Shown here: positions 15,045-23,500 of the stretch, piece by piece
Numbering within the stretch: position 1 is the first letter of the stretch
How the letters are laid out: each line of letters opens with the position of its first letter
IMG/VR virus record: IMGVR_UViG_3300046028_006282
Location: 1-28,683 of that record
DNA from: a virus
Length of the DNA stretch: 28,683 nucleotides
Reading direction: 5' to 3' (one strand)
The notes under the pieces: generated by a model
What the model was told of the DNA's origin: nothing
Seen by the model: only the letters and a program-made list of their open reading frames with translations
The model's database searches: none
Position numbers and translations under genes: made by a program

Positions 15045-15194
15045 TTGTGGCGTTTATGGGCGAAAGCCCTAGGTGAAAAAGTAGGCAGCACGGATCGAGA
15101 AGCCGACCGTGTTGCTGTAATACGTACAGTGATAGTGGGCGTTTACATCATTACTAATCTTTTTATTATTGCTGGTGTTATTAGACATTGGTAA
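15045..15194 (+). CDS. Small single-pass membrane protein (49 aa)
   Basis: From the TTG at 15045 the frame encodes 49 residues: an aromatic/basic start (WRLWAKALGEKVG), a charged middle (TDREADRVAVIR), and a membrane-length hydrophobic stretch (VIVGVYIITNLFIIAGVI) ending RHW. I recall very similar small proteins in marine phages beginning WRLWAKALGEK, which supports it being a real gene. The function is unknown; the topology suggests inner-membrane insertion with the N-terminus in the cytoplasm. It lies 5 bp after queD and is easily missed because it lacks an ATG. Confidence 0.7.
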   Translation: MWRLWAKALGEKVGSTDREADRVAVIRTVIVGVYIITNLFIIAGVIRHW

Positions 15195-15241
15195 ATAATT
15201 CATGAAAAAATTTAATGTACACAATTAAGAGATAGATTACA

Positions 15242-15865
15242 ATGATTTTAGAAATTGACAATTTATTAGATAGTGCAACTGCTGATAGTATTGAGAATTT
15301 TATGTTATCTATAGATTTTAATTGGGTATATATAAAATCAATATCAGGACCCTGTGTCAATGATGAGGCAGTGGCTAATGATCCTAAAATTAAAGAATCT
15401 GACGGATTTATGCATATATTTGTAGATAATAAACAACTAGTATGTCCACATGCTGGAATTATTCGTTCATTAATAAGTGCAATGGAACAACGTACTGCTA
15501 AGACAGTAAAAGAAGTCGAACGTTCAAGGGCTGTATTATTGTATAAAAACCCAACCTTTGGAGATTTTTATCAGGGTCCTCATACAGATTATGCCAACCC
15601 TCACATGGTCATGATATACTATGTAAGTGATAGCGACGGCGATACAATATTTTTTAATGAGAAACATACTGGAACGATCGATAATAGCAAAAAGACTATT
15701 AGTCAACGAATAACTCCTAAAAAAAATAAATGTATTATATTTGATGGATTACAATATCATGCTGGGAGTGTTCCCAAAAACTCTCACAGGATGTTTATTA
15801 ATATTAATTTTTGTTTTGAACAGGATAACAAAGCTGATAATAAATATCCCTATGCATACATTTAA
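15242..15865 (+). CDS. 2OG-Fe(II) oxygenase, prolyl 4-hydroxylase-like
   Basis: This 207-residue protein has a clear iron triad: H114 and D116 in GPHTDYANP, and H173 in [13 protein letters not shown]183 is placed to bind 2-oxoglutarate, and flanking strands ([26 protein letters not shown]) complete the double-stranded beta-helix. It resembles the prolyl 4-hydroxylase-type oxygenases frequent in marine phages. The substrate may be a protein side chain or a small metabolite; sequence does not say. It overlaps kdsA by 14 bp, so it belongs to the same rightward operon. Confidence 0.87.
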   Translation: MILEIDNLLDSATADSIENFMLSIDFNWVYIKSISGPCVNDEAVANDPKIKESDGFMHIFVDNKQLVCPHAGIIRSLISAMEQRTAKTVKEVERSRAVLLYKNPTFGDFYQGPHTDYANPHMVMIYYVSDSDGDTIFFNEKHTGTIDNSKKTISQRITPKKNKCIIFDGLQYHAGSVPKNSHRMFININFCFEQDNKADNKYPYAYI

Positions 15866-16685
15866 TATCGGCAGAGTTGTTGCCAACAATAACAATAAAA
15901 TTTTCCTAATAGCAGGCCCTTGCCAGATCGAAAGTCAAGATCATGCCGAATTCACTGCTGGCTCTATCAAAGAAATCTGCGATGAGTTAGACATTGATCT
16001 AATTTATAAAAGCAGTTTTGATAAGGCCAATAGATCCAGTATTGGAACACAGCGTGGCATTGGTATTGATGAAGGTCTAAAAATCTTAAATTCTATCAAA
16101 CACGAATTTGGAATTCCTGTACTCACTGATATACACGAGGCTTATCAAGCACAGTTATCAGCAGACGCTGGTATTGATATATTACAAATACCAGCATTCT
16201 TATGCCGACAAACTGATCTATTATTAGCAGCAGGTGCTACAGGGTGCGCAGTAAATGTCAAGAAAGGGCAGTTCCTTGCACCCCATGATATGAAAAATGT
16301 TGCGGCAAAGATCGCTTCAACCGGTAATACTCGTATTATGTTATGTGAAAGAGGTTATACTCACGGATACAATAATCTTGTGGTTGATATGCGCAGTCTA
16401 CCTATTATGGCAGACACTGGGTATCCCGTGATATTTGATTGCACACATTCTGTTCAACAGCCTGGTGGATTAGGATCAACGTCAGGCGGGGATCGCAAAA
16501 TGGTTCCTTATTTGGCTAGAGCAGCGGTAGCCACAGGATGTCTAGCAGGTGTGTTTATTGAAACACACGAAGATCCAGATAACGCACCTTCAGACGGTCC
16601 GAATATGATACCACTGCACGAACTCAAAGATTTACTTCAAGACCTAGTAGGCATCGATGGATACATTAAAAAACCAAGAAACTAA
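15852..16685 (+). CDS. kdsA: 3-deoxy-D-manno-octulosonate-8-phosphate synthase (KDO-8-P synthase)
   Basis: The start is the ATG at 15852 (MHTFNIG); the longer frame from 15741 only overlaps the oxygenase gene. The product is 277 residues, normal for KdsA. Hallmarks are [57 protein letters not shown] and [10 protein letters not shown]24, H199, E237 and D248 occupy the metal-ligand positions of the metal-dependent class, whereas the E. coli enzyme has Asn in place of the Cys. It condenses arabinose-5-phosphate with phosphoenolpyruvate to make KDO-8-P, the precursor of the inner-core LPS sugar. The adjoining glycosyltransferase supports a role in surface or virion glycans. Confidence 0.94.
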   Translation: MHTFNIGRVVANNNNKIFLIAGPCQIESQDHAEFTAGSIKEICDELDIDLIYKSSFDKANRSSIGTQRGIGIDEGLKILNSIKHEFGIPVLTDIHEAYQAQLSADAGIDILQIPAFLCRQTDLLLAAGATGCAVNVKKGQFLAPHDMKNVAAKIASTGNTRIMLCERGYTHGYNNLVVDMRSLPIMADTGYPVIFDCTHSVQQPGGLGSTSGGDRKMVPYLARAAVATGCLAGVFIETHEDPDNAPSDGPNMIPLHELKDLLQDLVGIDGYIKKPRN

Positions 16686-17463
16686 ACAACAAAGGAAACT
16701 TCGCAAAGCACTGTTGAAATCGGAAAAAGAAAATCAACAGGCTTTAGATAATATTGATCCCAATGTTAAGATTACTGTGCTATGTGTTCGCTTTGGTCAC
16801 AAATATGGCAGAGAGTATGTAGAAAGATTGCGTAACATGGTCTCGCGACATATGACCATACCCTACGAGTTTGTGTGTCTCACAGATGATCAACATCCAA
16901 TCACCGGTGTTCGTAGTATCGTACAGCCTAACGCAAACTACGCTCGCGGTTGGTGGCATAAGGTTCATATGTTTGATCCTAATATTCCACTAGCTGGGCG
17001 CATCTTATATTTTGATTTAGATGTTGTAATACATGCCAACATTGATAAACTCGCAGGATATCTCACCACAGAATTTGTAGGTATACATGATTTCAATAGA
17101 AAATTCCATGCCAATTGGAAATATCTCAACAGCAGTGTGTTAGCTTGGAATCACGGAAGCCAAACTGATATTTGGAATCAGTTCAAAACCAATCCCAGAG
17201 AAGCACAACGCCTAGCTGGTGATCAAGATTGGATTTGGAAACTGTGCAGAGATAAAATCAAATTTTGGCCTAGAGAATGGATACAGAGCTACAAGTGGGA
17301 AATGCGCAGCCGAGAAGAACTGACTTTGATCAATGGCAAACGGCAGTTCACTAATGTGCGTAATGATGTAGTCGTTGAGCACGGATGCTCTGTCGCTGTG
17401 TTTCACGGTGACCCAAATCCCTGTGCCGTACAAGATAAATTTGTTCTTGACAACTGGCGCTAA
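16657..17463 (+). CDS. GT-A type glycosyltransferase
   Basis: This 268-residue protein overlaps kdsA by 29 bp. After a charged N-terminal helix it begins a GT-A Rossmann strand ([13 protein letters not shown]). The DxD metal/nucleotide-sugar motif is D120-L-D122 in [11 protein letters not shown]. Downstream, [17 protein letters not shown] and VFHGDPNP correspond to the acceptor-side and C-terminal His-Gly motifs seen in GT8-like enzymes. No membrane segment is visible. Its substrate is unknown. Coupling to KdsA hints at KDO-containing or LPS-core-like acceptors, but common cotranscription does not prove a common pathway. Confidence 0.78.
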   Translation: MDTLKNQETKQQRKLRKALLKSEKENQQALDNIDPNVKITVLCVRFGHKYGREYVERLRNMVSRHMTIPYEFVCLTDDQHPITGVRSIVQPNANYARGWWHKVHMFDPNIPLAGRILYFDLDVVIHANIDKLAGYLTTEFVGIHDFNRKFHANWKYLNSSVLAWNHGSQTDIWNQFKTNPREAQRLAGDQDWIWKLCRDKIKFWPREWIQSYKWEMRSREELTLINGKRQFTNVRNDVVVEHGCSVAVFHGDPNPCAVQDKFVLDNWR

Positions 17464-17475
17464 AGATGTTATACT
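17447..17475 (+). promoter_or_regulatory. Sigma70-like promoter for uvdE, probably leaderless
   Basis: TTGACA at 17447-17452, 17 bp, then TATACT at 17470-17475. It lies across the end of the glycosyltransferase gene. The uvdE ATG at 17482 is only 6 bp past the -10 box, so transcription should start at or next to the start codon. Confidence 0.7.
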
Positions 17476-17481
17476 AGCTGT

Positions 17482-18504
17482 ATGACTAAACGAATAGGCT
17501 TTGCCTGCAAATGGATCAACGACCCTTCCGAAGTATCCGGAATGAAAATCAATGCTCGTGATCGAGACTTAAATACAGGCGCTACCACAGTTAGATGGTT
17601 GCGAGAACATCCTCAAGAAGCAGAACAGCGACTTTGGGATTTAATGAAACGAAACATTGAAGCCTGCTACAAATTGGTAGACAGGGTGGGAACACTAGAT
17701 GAAAATCTTAGAATGGTACGACTCAGCAGCGATATACTTCCTGTATACACTGAGCCTAGTTGGAAGTGGTTTTGGCGGCAGCCCGATGTCAGAGCCTTTG
17801 CAGAAAGAGAGTTTGCCCGAGTCGGTGATTTGGCTAGGAAGAATAATGTTAGGCTCAGCTTTCATCCTGGGCAGTTTTGCGTGTTGGCGTCTGATACACC
17901 TGACATCGTAGAAAGATCAATAGAAGAATTTGAATATCATGTAGACATGGCCCGATGGATGGGCTATGGTAAAACATTCCAAGACTACAAGATCAATGTG
18001 CATATCGCAGGCCGTCAAGGCCCGGCAGGTGTTCGTGCAGCATTGAGCCGCATGACTCCTGAAGCTCGCAACTGCCTTACTATAGAAAATGACGAAATGA
18101 CCTGGGGCATTGACTCCAGTCTTGAATTAGTCAATGACTGTGCCCTAGTCCTTGACATACATCACCATTGGGTAAAAACTGGAGAATATATTGAAGCCAC
18201 TGATGACCGTGTTAAAAGGATTGGCGATAGTTGGCGTGGTGTTCGCCCTGTTATACATTTCAGTGTTTCACGGGAAGACTATCTTATTAACCATGCCACC
18301 GACACCTTTCCCTCTCTTGATGAACTGATTGAAAGCGGACATAAAAAAGCAAAACTCAGAGCACATTCAGAATTCTACTGGAACACAGCAGTTAATGAAT
18401 GGGCACTGAGTTTTAGACAACATTCAGATATCATGTGCGAAAGCAAAGCAAAGAATCTTGCTAGTTTTGCACTATATCAACAGGCATTACGCCTTGGGCT
18501 TTGA
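17482..18504 (+). CDS. uvdE: UV-damage endonuclease UvdE
   Basis: This 340-residue protein is of typical length. It has the UVDE TIM-barrel metal-site motifs in order: GFACKW at the N-terminus, LRMVRLSSDILP, LSFHPGQFCVLAS, INVHIAGRQG, LTIENDE, LVLDIHHHWV and the late VIHFSVSRE and RAHSEFYW. The enzyme nicks DNA 5' to cyclobutane dimers, 6-4 photoproducts and some abasic sites, starting repair without photolyase. This suits a phage in sunlit water. It has its own promoter inside the upstream gene. Its 3' end overlaps the opposing EF-hand gene by 18 bp. Confidence 0.95.
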   Translation: MTKRIGFACKWINDPSEVSGMKINARDRDLNTGATTVRWLREHPQEAEQRLWDLMKRNIEACYKLVDRVGTLDENLRMVRLSSDILPVYTEPSWKWFWRQPDVRAFAEREFARVGDLARKNNVRLSFHPGQFCVLASDTPDIVERSIEEFEYHVDMARWMGYGKTFQDYKINVHIAGRQGPAGVRAALSRMTPEARNCLTIENDEMTWGIDSSLELVNDCALVLDIHHHWVKTGEYIEATDDRVKRIGDSWRGVRPVIHFSVSREDYLINHATDTFPSLDELIESGHKKAKLRAHSEFYWNTAVNEWALSFRQHSDIMCESKAKNLASFALYQQALRLGL

Positions 18505-18687
18505 TTTGGATTTTGTAGCAGATTTGGCTTTAGACACTACTTTTTTTGCGACAGTTTTAGCTTTTTCAGCAACCACTTTAACTTCTTCCTTGGCTACTTC
18601 AACTACAACTTTAGCATCAGCAGCATCTACTTTACCGTCTTTATTAATGTCTGCACGTCCAAAGAGTTTCTTGAAAAATTCTAACAT
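18487..18687 (-). CDS. EF-hand/Lys-Ala-rich miniprotein (66 aa)
   Basis: A strong AGGAG site precedes the ATG at 18687, supporting this leftward gene. The product begins with an amphipathic MLEFFKKLFGRA, then a single EF-hand loop, DINKDGKVDAAD (residues 13-24, with D, N, D, D and D in the calcium positions). About 40 residues rich in Lys, Ala and Val follow and end KSKSKPKA. One EF-hand loop joined to a histone-like basic tail suggests a calcium-responsive nucleic-acid or membrane-binding peptide, but this is inference. Similar small EF-hand proteins occur in marine phage contigs as I recall. It faces uvdE tail to tail and is divergent from the SOD gene. Confidence 0.75.
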   Translation of the reverse strand: MLEFFKKLFGRADINKDGKVDAADAKVVVEVAKEEVKVVAEKAKTVAKKVVSKAKSATKSKSKPKA

Positions 18688-18713
18688 GATATTTTCTCCT
18701 GTGCTTTATTTAC

Positions 18714-18721
18714 TATAAATA
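18714..18721 (+). promoter_or_regulatory. Possible T4-type late promoter upstream of SOD gene
   Basis: TATAAATA is an exact match to the T4 late-promoter octamer. It lies 5 bp before the ATG at 18727, so the transcript would have almost no leader. Chance is possible in AT-rich DNA. Confidence 0.45.
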
Positions 18722-18726
18722 TTATC

Positions 18727-19287
18727 ATGACGCTACATTTTATTAAAAGTTTAACAGAAACCAAAGACAATCTAGAAATTCGGCAGGACAAGCTGAAATT
18801 CCCCAAAGATGCTTTAGATCCTGTAATGAGCGAAGCCACTATTAAATATCACTTCGATGGATTAGCCAGCAAGTATTTTGATCGTTATAATGCAGGAGAA
18901 GGTGACGCAGATTTTAACTACGGCGGTGCTATGCTGCACAATATTTGGTTTTCAAATCTCACTCCGCCCGTAGCTGCTAATAAGCCTCAAGGACTCAGCC
19001 TAGATCTTATAGATTCCAAATACACTAGTTTCGATAAATTCAAAGAAGAGTTTGAAAAAACTGCTATGTCAATTCAAGGCAGCGGTTGGATATATATGGA
19101 TAAGTCGGGTGAAATCCGAACTATTCGCAATCACGAATACAAAAAGAACATGAAGATTGCACTGTTGATCGATTGGTGGGAGCATGCATGGGCACTGGAT
19201 TATCAGCAGGACAAAGCCAAATATCTACAGAATATTTGGCGAATCATTGATTGGGAAACTGTTAACATTAGACTACAAGGAGAATGA
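18727..19287 (+). CDS. Fe/Mn-family superoxide dismutase (divergent)
   Basis: This 186-residue protein keeps the four metal ligands of the Fe/Mn-SOD family: H42 in KYHFDG, H71 in AMLHNIWF, and D149 and H153 in DWWEHAWALDY. Tyr50 is in the second-shell Tyr position. The usual second His pair of the first helix (KHHxTY) is replaced by GLASKY. Glutamine Q117 in IQGSGW is the Mn-SOD type position, and the Fe-type Gln before NH is absent, so manganese or cambialistic use is more likely. It converts superoxide to peroxide and oxygen. Placement near iscU/iscA suggests protection of iron-sulfur enzymes. No signal peptide is seen, so it is cytoplasmic. Confidence 0.88.
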   Translation: MTLHFIKSLTETKDNLEIRQDKLKFPKDALDPVMSEATIKYHFDGLASKYFDRYNAGEGDADFNYGGAMLHNIWFSNLTPPVAANKPQGLSLDLIDSKYTSFDKFKEEFEKTAMSIQGSGWIYMDKSGEIRTIRNHEYKKNMKIALLIDWWEHAWALDYQQDKAKYLQNIWRIIDWETVNIRLQGE

Positions 19288-19289
19288 CT

Positions 19290-19406
19290 ATGTTAGAAAC
19301 ATTATTTTGGTTAGCACTAGGAGCATTTGTAGGGTGGAATTTTCCACAACCTGAATTTGCCAAAGGAATTCAAGCAAAAGTATTAGGATTCTTTAAGAAA
19401 GGATAA
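19290..19406 (+). CDS. Small membrane-anchored protein (38 aa)
   Basis: The ATG at 19290 has an AAGGAG site (19278-19283) inside the end of the SOD gene. The product starts with a hydrophobic helix (LETLFWLALGAFVGW), then WNFPQPEFAKG and a basic end, GFFKKG. I recall similar short proteins with GAFVGW and FPQP in marine phages. It is probably inserted in the inner membrane. The function is unknown. Confidence 0.68.
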   Translation: MLETLFWLALGAFVGWNFPQPEFAKGIQAKVLGFFKKG

Positions 19407-19412
19407 TCCATC

Positions 19413-19487
19413 ATGGCTAAATTTAAAGCACACCATCCAAGGTCTATCAAAGCCACTGCTAGACGTGTAATTAGGAAGAAAAAGTAA
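19413..19487 (+). CDS. Very small basic peptide (24 aa)
   Basis: The ATG at 19413 follows AGGA about 10 bp upstream and encodes 24 residues, half of them Lys, Arg or His, ending RRVIRKKK. It fills the gap between two genes with 6 bp before and 1 bp after. Composition is like that of nucleic-acid-binding peptides. It could be fortuitous, but the tight packing favours a gene. Confidence 0.45.
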   Translation: MAKFKAHHPRSIKATARRVIRKKK

Positions 19488-19488
19488 A

Positions 19489-19878
19489 ATGGCATATTCA
19501 GACAAAGTGTTAGACCATTACGAAAACCCTCGTAATGTGGGTTCATTTGCCAAAGATGATCTCACAGTGGGCACAGGTATGGTAGGTGCTCCTGCCTGTG
19601 GTGATGTGATGAAATTGCAGATCAAAGTCAACAATGAAGGCATTATAGAAGATGCGAAGTTTAAGACCTATGGTTGCGGCAGTGCTATTGCTAGCTCTAG
19701 TCTCTGTACAGAATGGCTCAAGGGCAAGACACTTGACCAGGCAGGTACTATCAAGAACTCAGATATCGCTACAGAACTGGCGTTACCGCCCGTTAAAATC
19801 CACTGTTCGGTTCTTGCAGAAGATGCGATTAAAGCAGCGATAAAAGATTATCAAACCAAACATGATCTCGTTAACTGA
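19489..19878 (+). CDS. iscU: Fe-S cluster scaffold protein IscU
   Basis: This 129-residue protein is full length. It has all active-site residues at the same positions as E. coli IscU: C37 and D39 in GAPACGDV, C63 in TYGCGSA, and H105-C106 in [17 protein letters not shown]. The LPPVK segment is the HscA chaperone recognition motif. IscU accepts sulfur from IscS and iron to build [2Fe-2S] and [4Fe-4S] clusters. No iscS, hscA or fdx is present in the window, so host partners would be needed. It overlaps iscA by 17 bp. The intact LPPVK motif implies it can engage the host HscA/HscB. Confidence 0.96.
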   Translation: MAYSDKVLDHYENPRNVGSFAKDDLTVGTGMVGAPACGDVMKLQIKVNNEGIIEDAKFKTYGCGSAIASSSLCTEWLKGKTLDQAGTIKNSDIATELALPPVKIHCSVLAEDAIKAAIKDYQTKHDLVN

Positions 19879-20182
19879 ACTAGCCGCAGAAAAAGTTAAA
19901 ACCCAGCTAGAGCGTAGGGGAAAAGGACTAGGCATTCGTGTAGCCGTTAAAACTACCGGATGCTCAGGGCTTTCTTACGTTATGGAATATGTAGATGTAC
20001 CCTTGCCGGAAGACATGAGTTTTGTTAGCCGCAACGTACATGTATTTGTAGATCCTAAGAGCCTGGTTTATGTTGATGGAGTTGAAATGGATTGGGTTCG
20101 CAATGGACTCAATGAGGGATTTGATTTTAAAAATCCCAATGAAAAAGCTCGCTGTGGATGCGGCGAGAGCTTTACAGTTTAA
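19862..20182 (+). CDS. iscA: A-type Fe-S carrier protein (IscA/ErpA/HesB family)
   Basis: This 106-residue protein has the three conserved cysteines of A-type carriers: C34 in TTGCSGLSY and C98 and C100 in RCGCGESF. The usual LTxxAAxxVK N-terminus and NPN before the Cys pair are also present. It receives clusters from IscU and delivers them, especially [4Fe-4S], to apo-enzymes. It is translationally coupled to iscU (17-bp overlap). HesB-like carriers are known from marine phages; their pairing with a full IscU is less usual. I cannot separate IscA, ErpA and SufA by sequence alone. Confidence 0.95.
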   Translation: MISLTELAAEKVKTQLERRGKGLGIRVAVKTTGCSGLSYVMEYVDVPLPEDMSFVSRNVHVFVDPKSLVYVDGVEMDWVRNGLNEGFDFKNPNEKARCGCGESFTV

Positions 20183-20466
20183 TATTTTCCCACAGGTAAA
20201 TTAGTACTAGCCGGCATATCCCAAATTTTCTTCTGCTCCACTCCCTTGCGTTGAGCAAATCTCTTAGCATCACAATTTTCACAAACATGAAAGTAATTAT
20301 TGCTTAATCTCTTACGATCAACTTTTCGTATATCTCTTTCAAATTCTGCATCACAATTATCACAACGAAACACAGCTATGGTTTTTATACGTTCATAATT
20401 GTGTGTTACACCTAGTTTGCTGGTTCTAGAATAGTTGTTTTTCTGTCTTTTAGTCGTTAGAAACAT
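20179..20466 (-). CDS. Zinc-ribbon protein of unknown function (95 aa)
   Basis: The start is taken as the ATG at 20466 rather than the TTG one codon upstream. Two CxxC pairs, [10 protein letters not shown] and [10 protein letters not shown], about 28 residues apart, form a four-cysteine zinc ribbon. The N-terminus is basic ([16 protein letters not shown]) and the tail contains [14 protein letters not shown] recall a conserved form in pelagiphage-like genomes, function unassigned; DNA or RNA binding is likely. Its stop overlaps the iscA stop tail to tail, and its start is divergent from the giant structural gene. Confidence 0.78.
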   Translation of the reverse strand: MFLTTKRQKNNYSRTSKLGVTHNYERIKTIAVFRCDNCDAEFERDIRKVDRKRLSNNYFHVCENCDAKRFAQRKGVEQKKIWDMPASTNLPVGKY

Positions 20467-20498
20467 CAAGTATTTACATTAGGCTTTTAAAATATTGG

Positions 20499-20506
20499 GC
20501 TAAATA
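20499..20506 (+). promoter_or_regulatory. Possible late-type promoter of the giant fibre gene
   Basis: GCTAAATA differs by one base from the NATAAATA late octamer and lies 30 bp before the ATG at 20537. No sigma70 -35/-10 pair is apparent in the 70-bp intergenic region. AGGA (20528-20531) is a weak Shine-Dalgarno. Confidence 0.35.
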
Positions 20507-20536
20507 CTAGAGAAAGTTTTATTCTTAGGATCAGCC

Positions 20537-23500
20537 ATGGCGAGAAAAGTAATTGATGTAGGTGTAGTCGGCAATGACGGCACCGGTGATAGTATACGTG
20601 ATTCGTTCCGAAAGGTCAACGACAACTTCAGAGAACTGTACAGTTCACTAGGACTGGGTGAAAAATTAACATTTATCGGTCTTGATGACACTCCTAGTTC
20701 CTATATTGGACTGAATGATGCAACAGGCAACACTCCACTACTAACAATTAACAACACAGAATCCGGAATTGCATTTAAACGTCTAGTAGCTGGTACAGGT
20801 ATCGCACTGGACTTTACTACCAACAACTCAGAGATACGAGTTATTTCTGAATTTGCAGAAATTTCGGGAGATCCAAATCCAAGATTAGGTGGTAATCTAA
20901 GTGCTCTTTTCGGAGGCAGTCAATATAGAATCAACGATCTTACTACTCCAATCACTCCCGGTGAAGCTGTAAACAAAGCCTACGCCGACACTAAAATATC
21001 CAAGGCTGGTGTTAATGCCATCGATCCAGCTACTAATTTAGCCACTACTAATTTTGGCACCATGACTGGTCCACTGATATTATCGAGGTCACCAGAACCC
21101 GACGATGATATTTTATATGACGGATTGATAGCTGCTACTAAATCATATGTTGATAACGCATCATTCGGTAGTGTGAGTAATTTGTTCGTGGCTCTCAGCG
21201 GTCAAGATGAAAGGCCTGGACTTGCAAGAGAATTCCAAGGTCGTGCATTGGCCTATGCCTACAGAACCATCGAAGCAGCATGTCGTCGAGCAGAAGAATT
21301 AGTTCTAGAAGCACGTCAAGAGATCGGACCTTATAAAAAGGTATTAACATTTAACAATCGTGCTGGTGAATGTACATTAGCATTGGCTCCTTTTGCATCT
21401 CCTTCTTCAGGTACAGGATTCAGCGGTGCCGTGAGAATGAGTCTATCTACCGCAACTATTCTAGGTGTTGGCACTAACTATTTTCCCGGGGACATATTAT
21501 CAATCAGCGGTGGAACTATCGCATCAGGCGGCGGCGCAGCGACCATTGAAGTATTAACCACCCTTACAACACCTGGTGCTATTTCTACTTTTAGAATCGT
21601 TTCTACAGGTTCATATAGTGCATTACCAGGTGCTGTGGCTGTGGCCACAACTATTACAACTTCGGCTGCTCCGGTAAGCATAGGAGCCATAGGTACCGGT
21701 GCTACGTTCAATTTAACCTATAAGGTTAATTCTGTTTCAATCAGCAGTGGTGGTAGTGGTTACAGTTTAGTTTCTGTGAGAATCGTCGGTGGTGGCGGTG
21801 CTGGTGCGTTTGGTACAGCCAATGTTACAGGTGGAGTTGTAACTGGGATCACTATCACAGATCAAGGCAGTGGCTTTACCAGTATCCCAACACTGACAGT
21901 GGATTTACCAAGATTTGCAATTAGAACCGATGGATTCAGAACTGATTTCACTGGAGATGTATTAACTAGTACTCCAGAAGCTATTCGCGGTCGTGATATC
22001 AGAGAAGGTCTATTTTTATTCGGAGAAACTTCAGGAGCATTAGCTCAGATTCTACAGCACGATGGATCTTTAGACAGTGGAGGCAACGAATTATTTGATG
22101 TTGATATCAAGTTCGGTGCTTTCCAAGTTGGTGAAGTTATATCTTATGGTGATGTCACTAAAAATATTCATTGCACGATCAACGTAGAAAGCGGTATCTA
22201 TGAAGAGAATTATCCTCTTAAACTTCCGCAAAACTGTTCTATCGTGGGTGATGAATTTAGACGTATAATTATAAGACCAAGAAGTGGTACTAGTTCAAGT
22301 CCCTGGTCCTTTATTAAATTCCGTAGAGATCTAACCATCGACGGATTAACCACCGCAACTAGACTTTATGGTTATCATTATCTGCAGGACAGTTCTCAAC
22401 CGGTATATCCCAAAGTTGATAACAAAGGTGCGTACACATCTGCGGCAGCATTGATTGATCTAAACAGACAGTTTTTACAGAATGAAGTCATAGCCTGGAT
22501 CGATTATCAGATAGCTAATAATATTGCCCCATTTACTACTACATTTGATTATGATGCTGCTGTGTGCAAACGAGATGTGGGATTAATTGTCGATTCCTTG
22601 GTATTCGATTTGAAATACGGCGAATACAACAGAACTATCTCAGCTGGTTTAAAATATTATCAAAATGCCAGCGGATTGATTGCCATTGGAGCTCAGCTAT
22701 CACAAACACTGGCTGCTATTACTAGATTAAACACATTGATAACTTCTGTGATAGCCAACACTGCGATCACAGTTAATCAAACTATTTTTTCCCAAATCAT
22801 TGATCCTGCTTTTACAGCAGAATCAGGATCATCTACAGTGATTAATGCGTTGATCGCTGCACTAAAAGATGTTATGGACGGCAGCGGCAGTGTAAACTAT
22901 CCTAAAGAAAACGATCAGATGGACGTGTTCCTAGCCAATGATGCTGTGCGCTGGCAGGCTATCACAGCACAAGGTCACGGCGGATTCATGTTAACTCTTG
23001 ACCCCACAGGACAGATATTAGCTAAATCTCCATATGCTCAGGAATGCGCATCATTCTCTAAGAGTATCGATGCACAGACATTTGCAGGTGGTATGTTCGT
23101 TGATGGTTTTGCAGGTAATCTACAATGGAAACACAACAGTACTATAACTGGAGCTGGCATTACCACAGGCACTAGATTGAGTGTTAGTGGGCTAGATCGA
23201 TTCCCACAACTGCCCGCCAGCTTCTTGGTAGATGATTCAGTTTACAGAGTAAACTATGTTCGAGACTTTGTTTATTCAACCACAGGTAGTACAGCTACAT
23301 TTGTGTTGGATGAAACCAATCCATTCTTGAGAACTGCTGGTGCTCAAACCTGTACTATCAGCACAGCATCACCTGCTGTGATCACAAAAACTGATCACAG
23401 ATTGCAGTCGGGTGCTATTGTAACATTCTCCAGCACAGGTACTTTACCCTCGGGAATTTCAGCTACCGCTGAATACTATGTGTTAGCCGACGGCTTGACT

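Noticed and set aside
15059-15070. Perfect GGGC-GAAA-GCCC hairpin, terminator-like
   Set aside because: It lies inside the 49-residue membrane-protein gene, has only 4 bp and no T tract follows.
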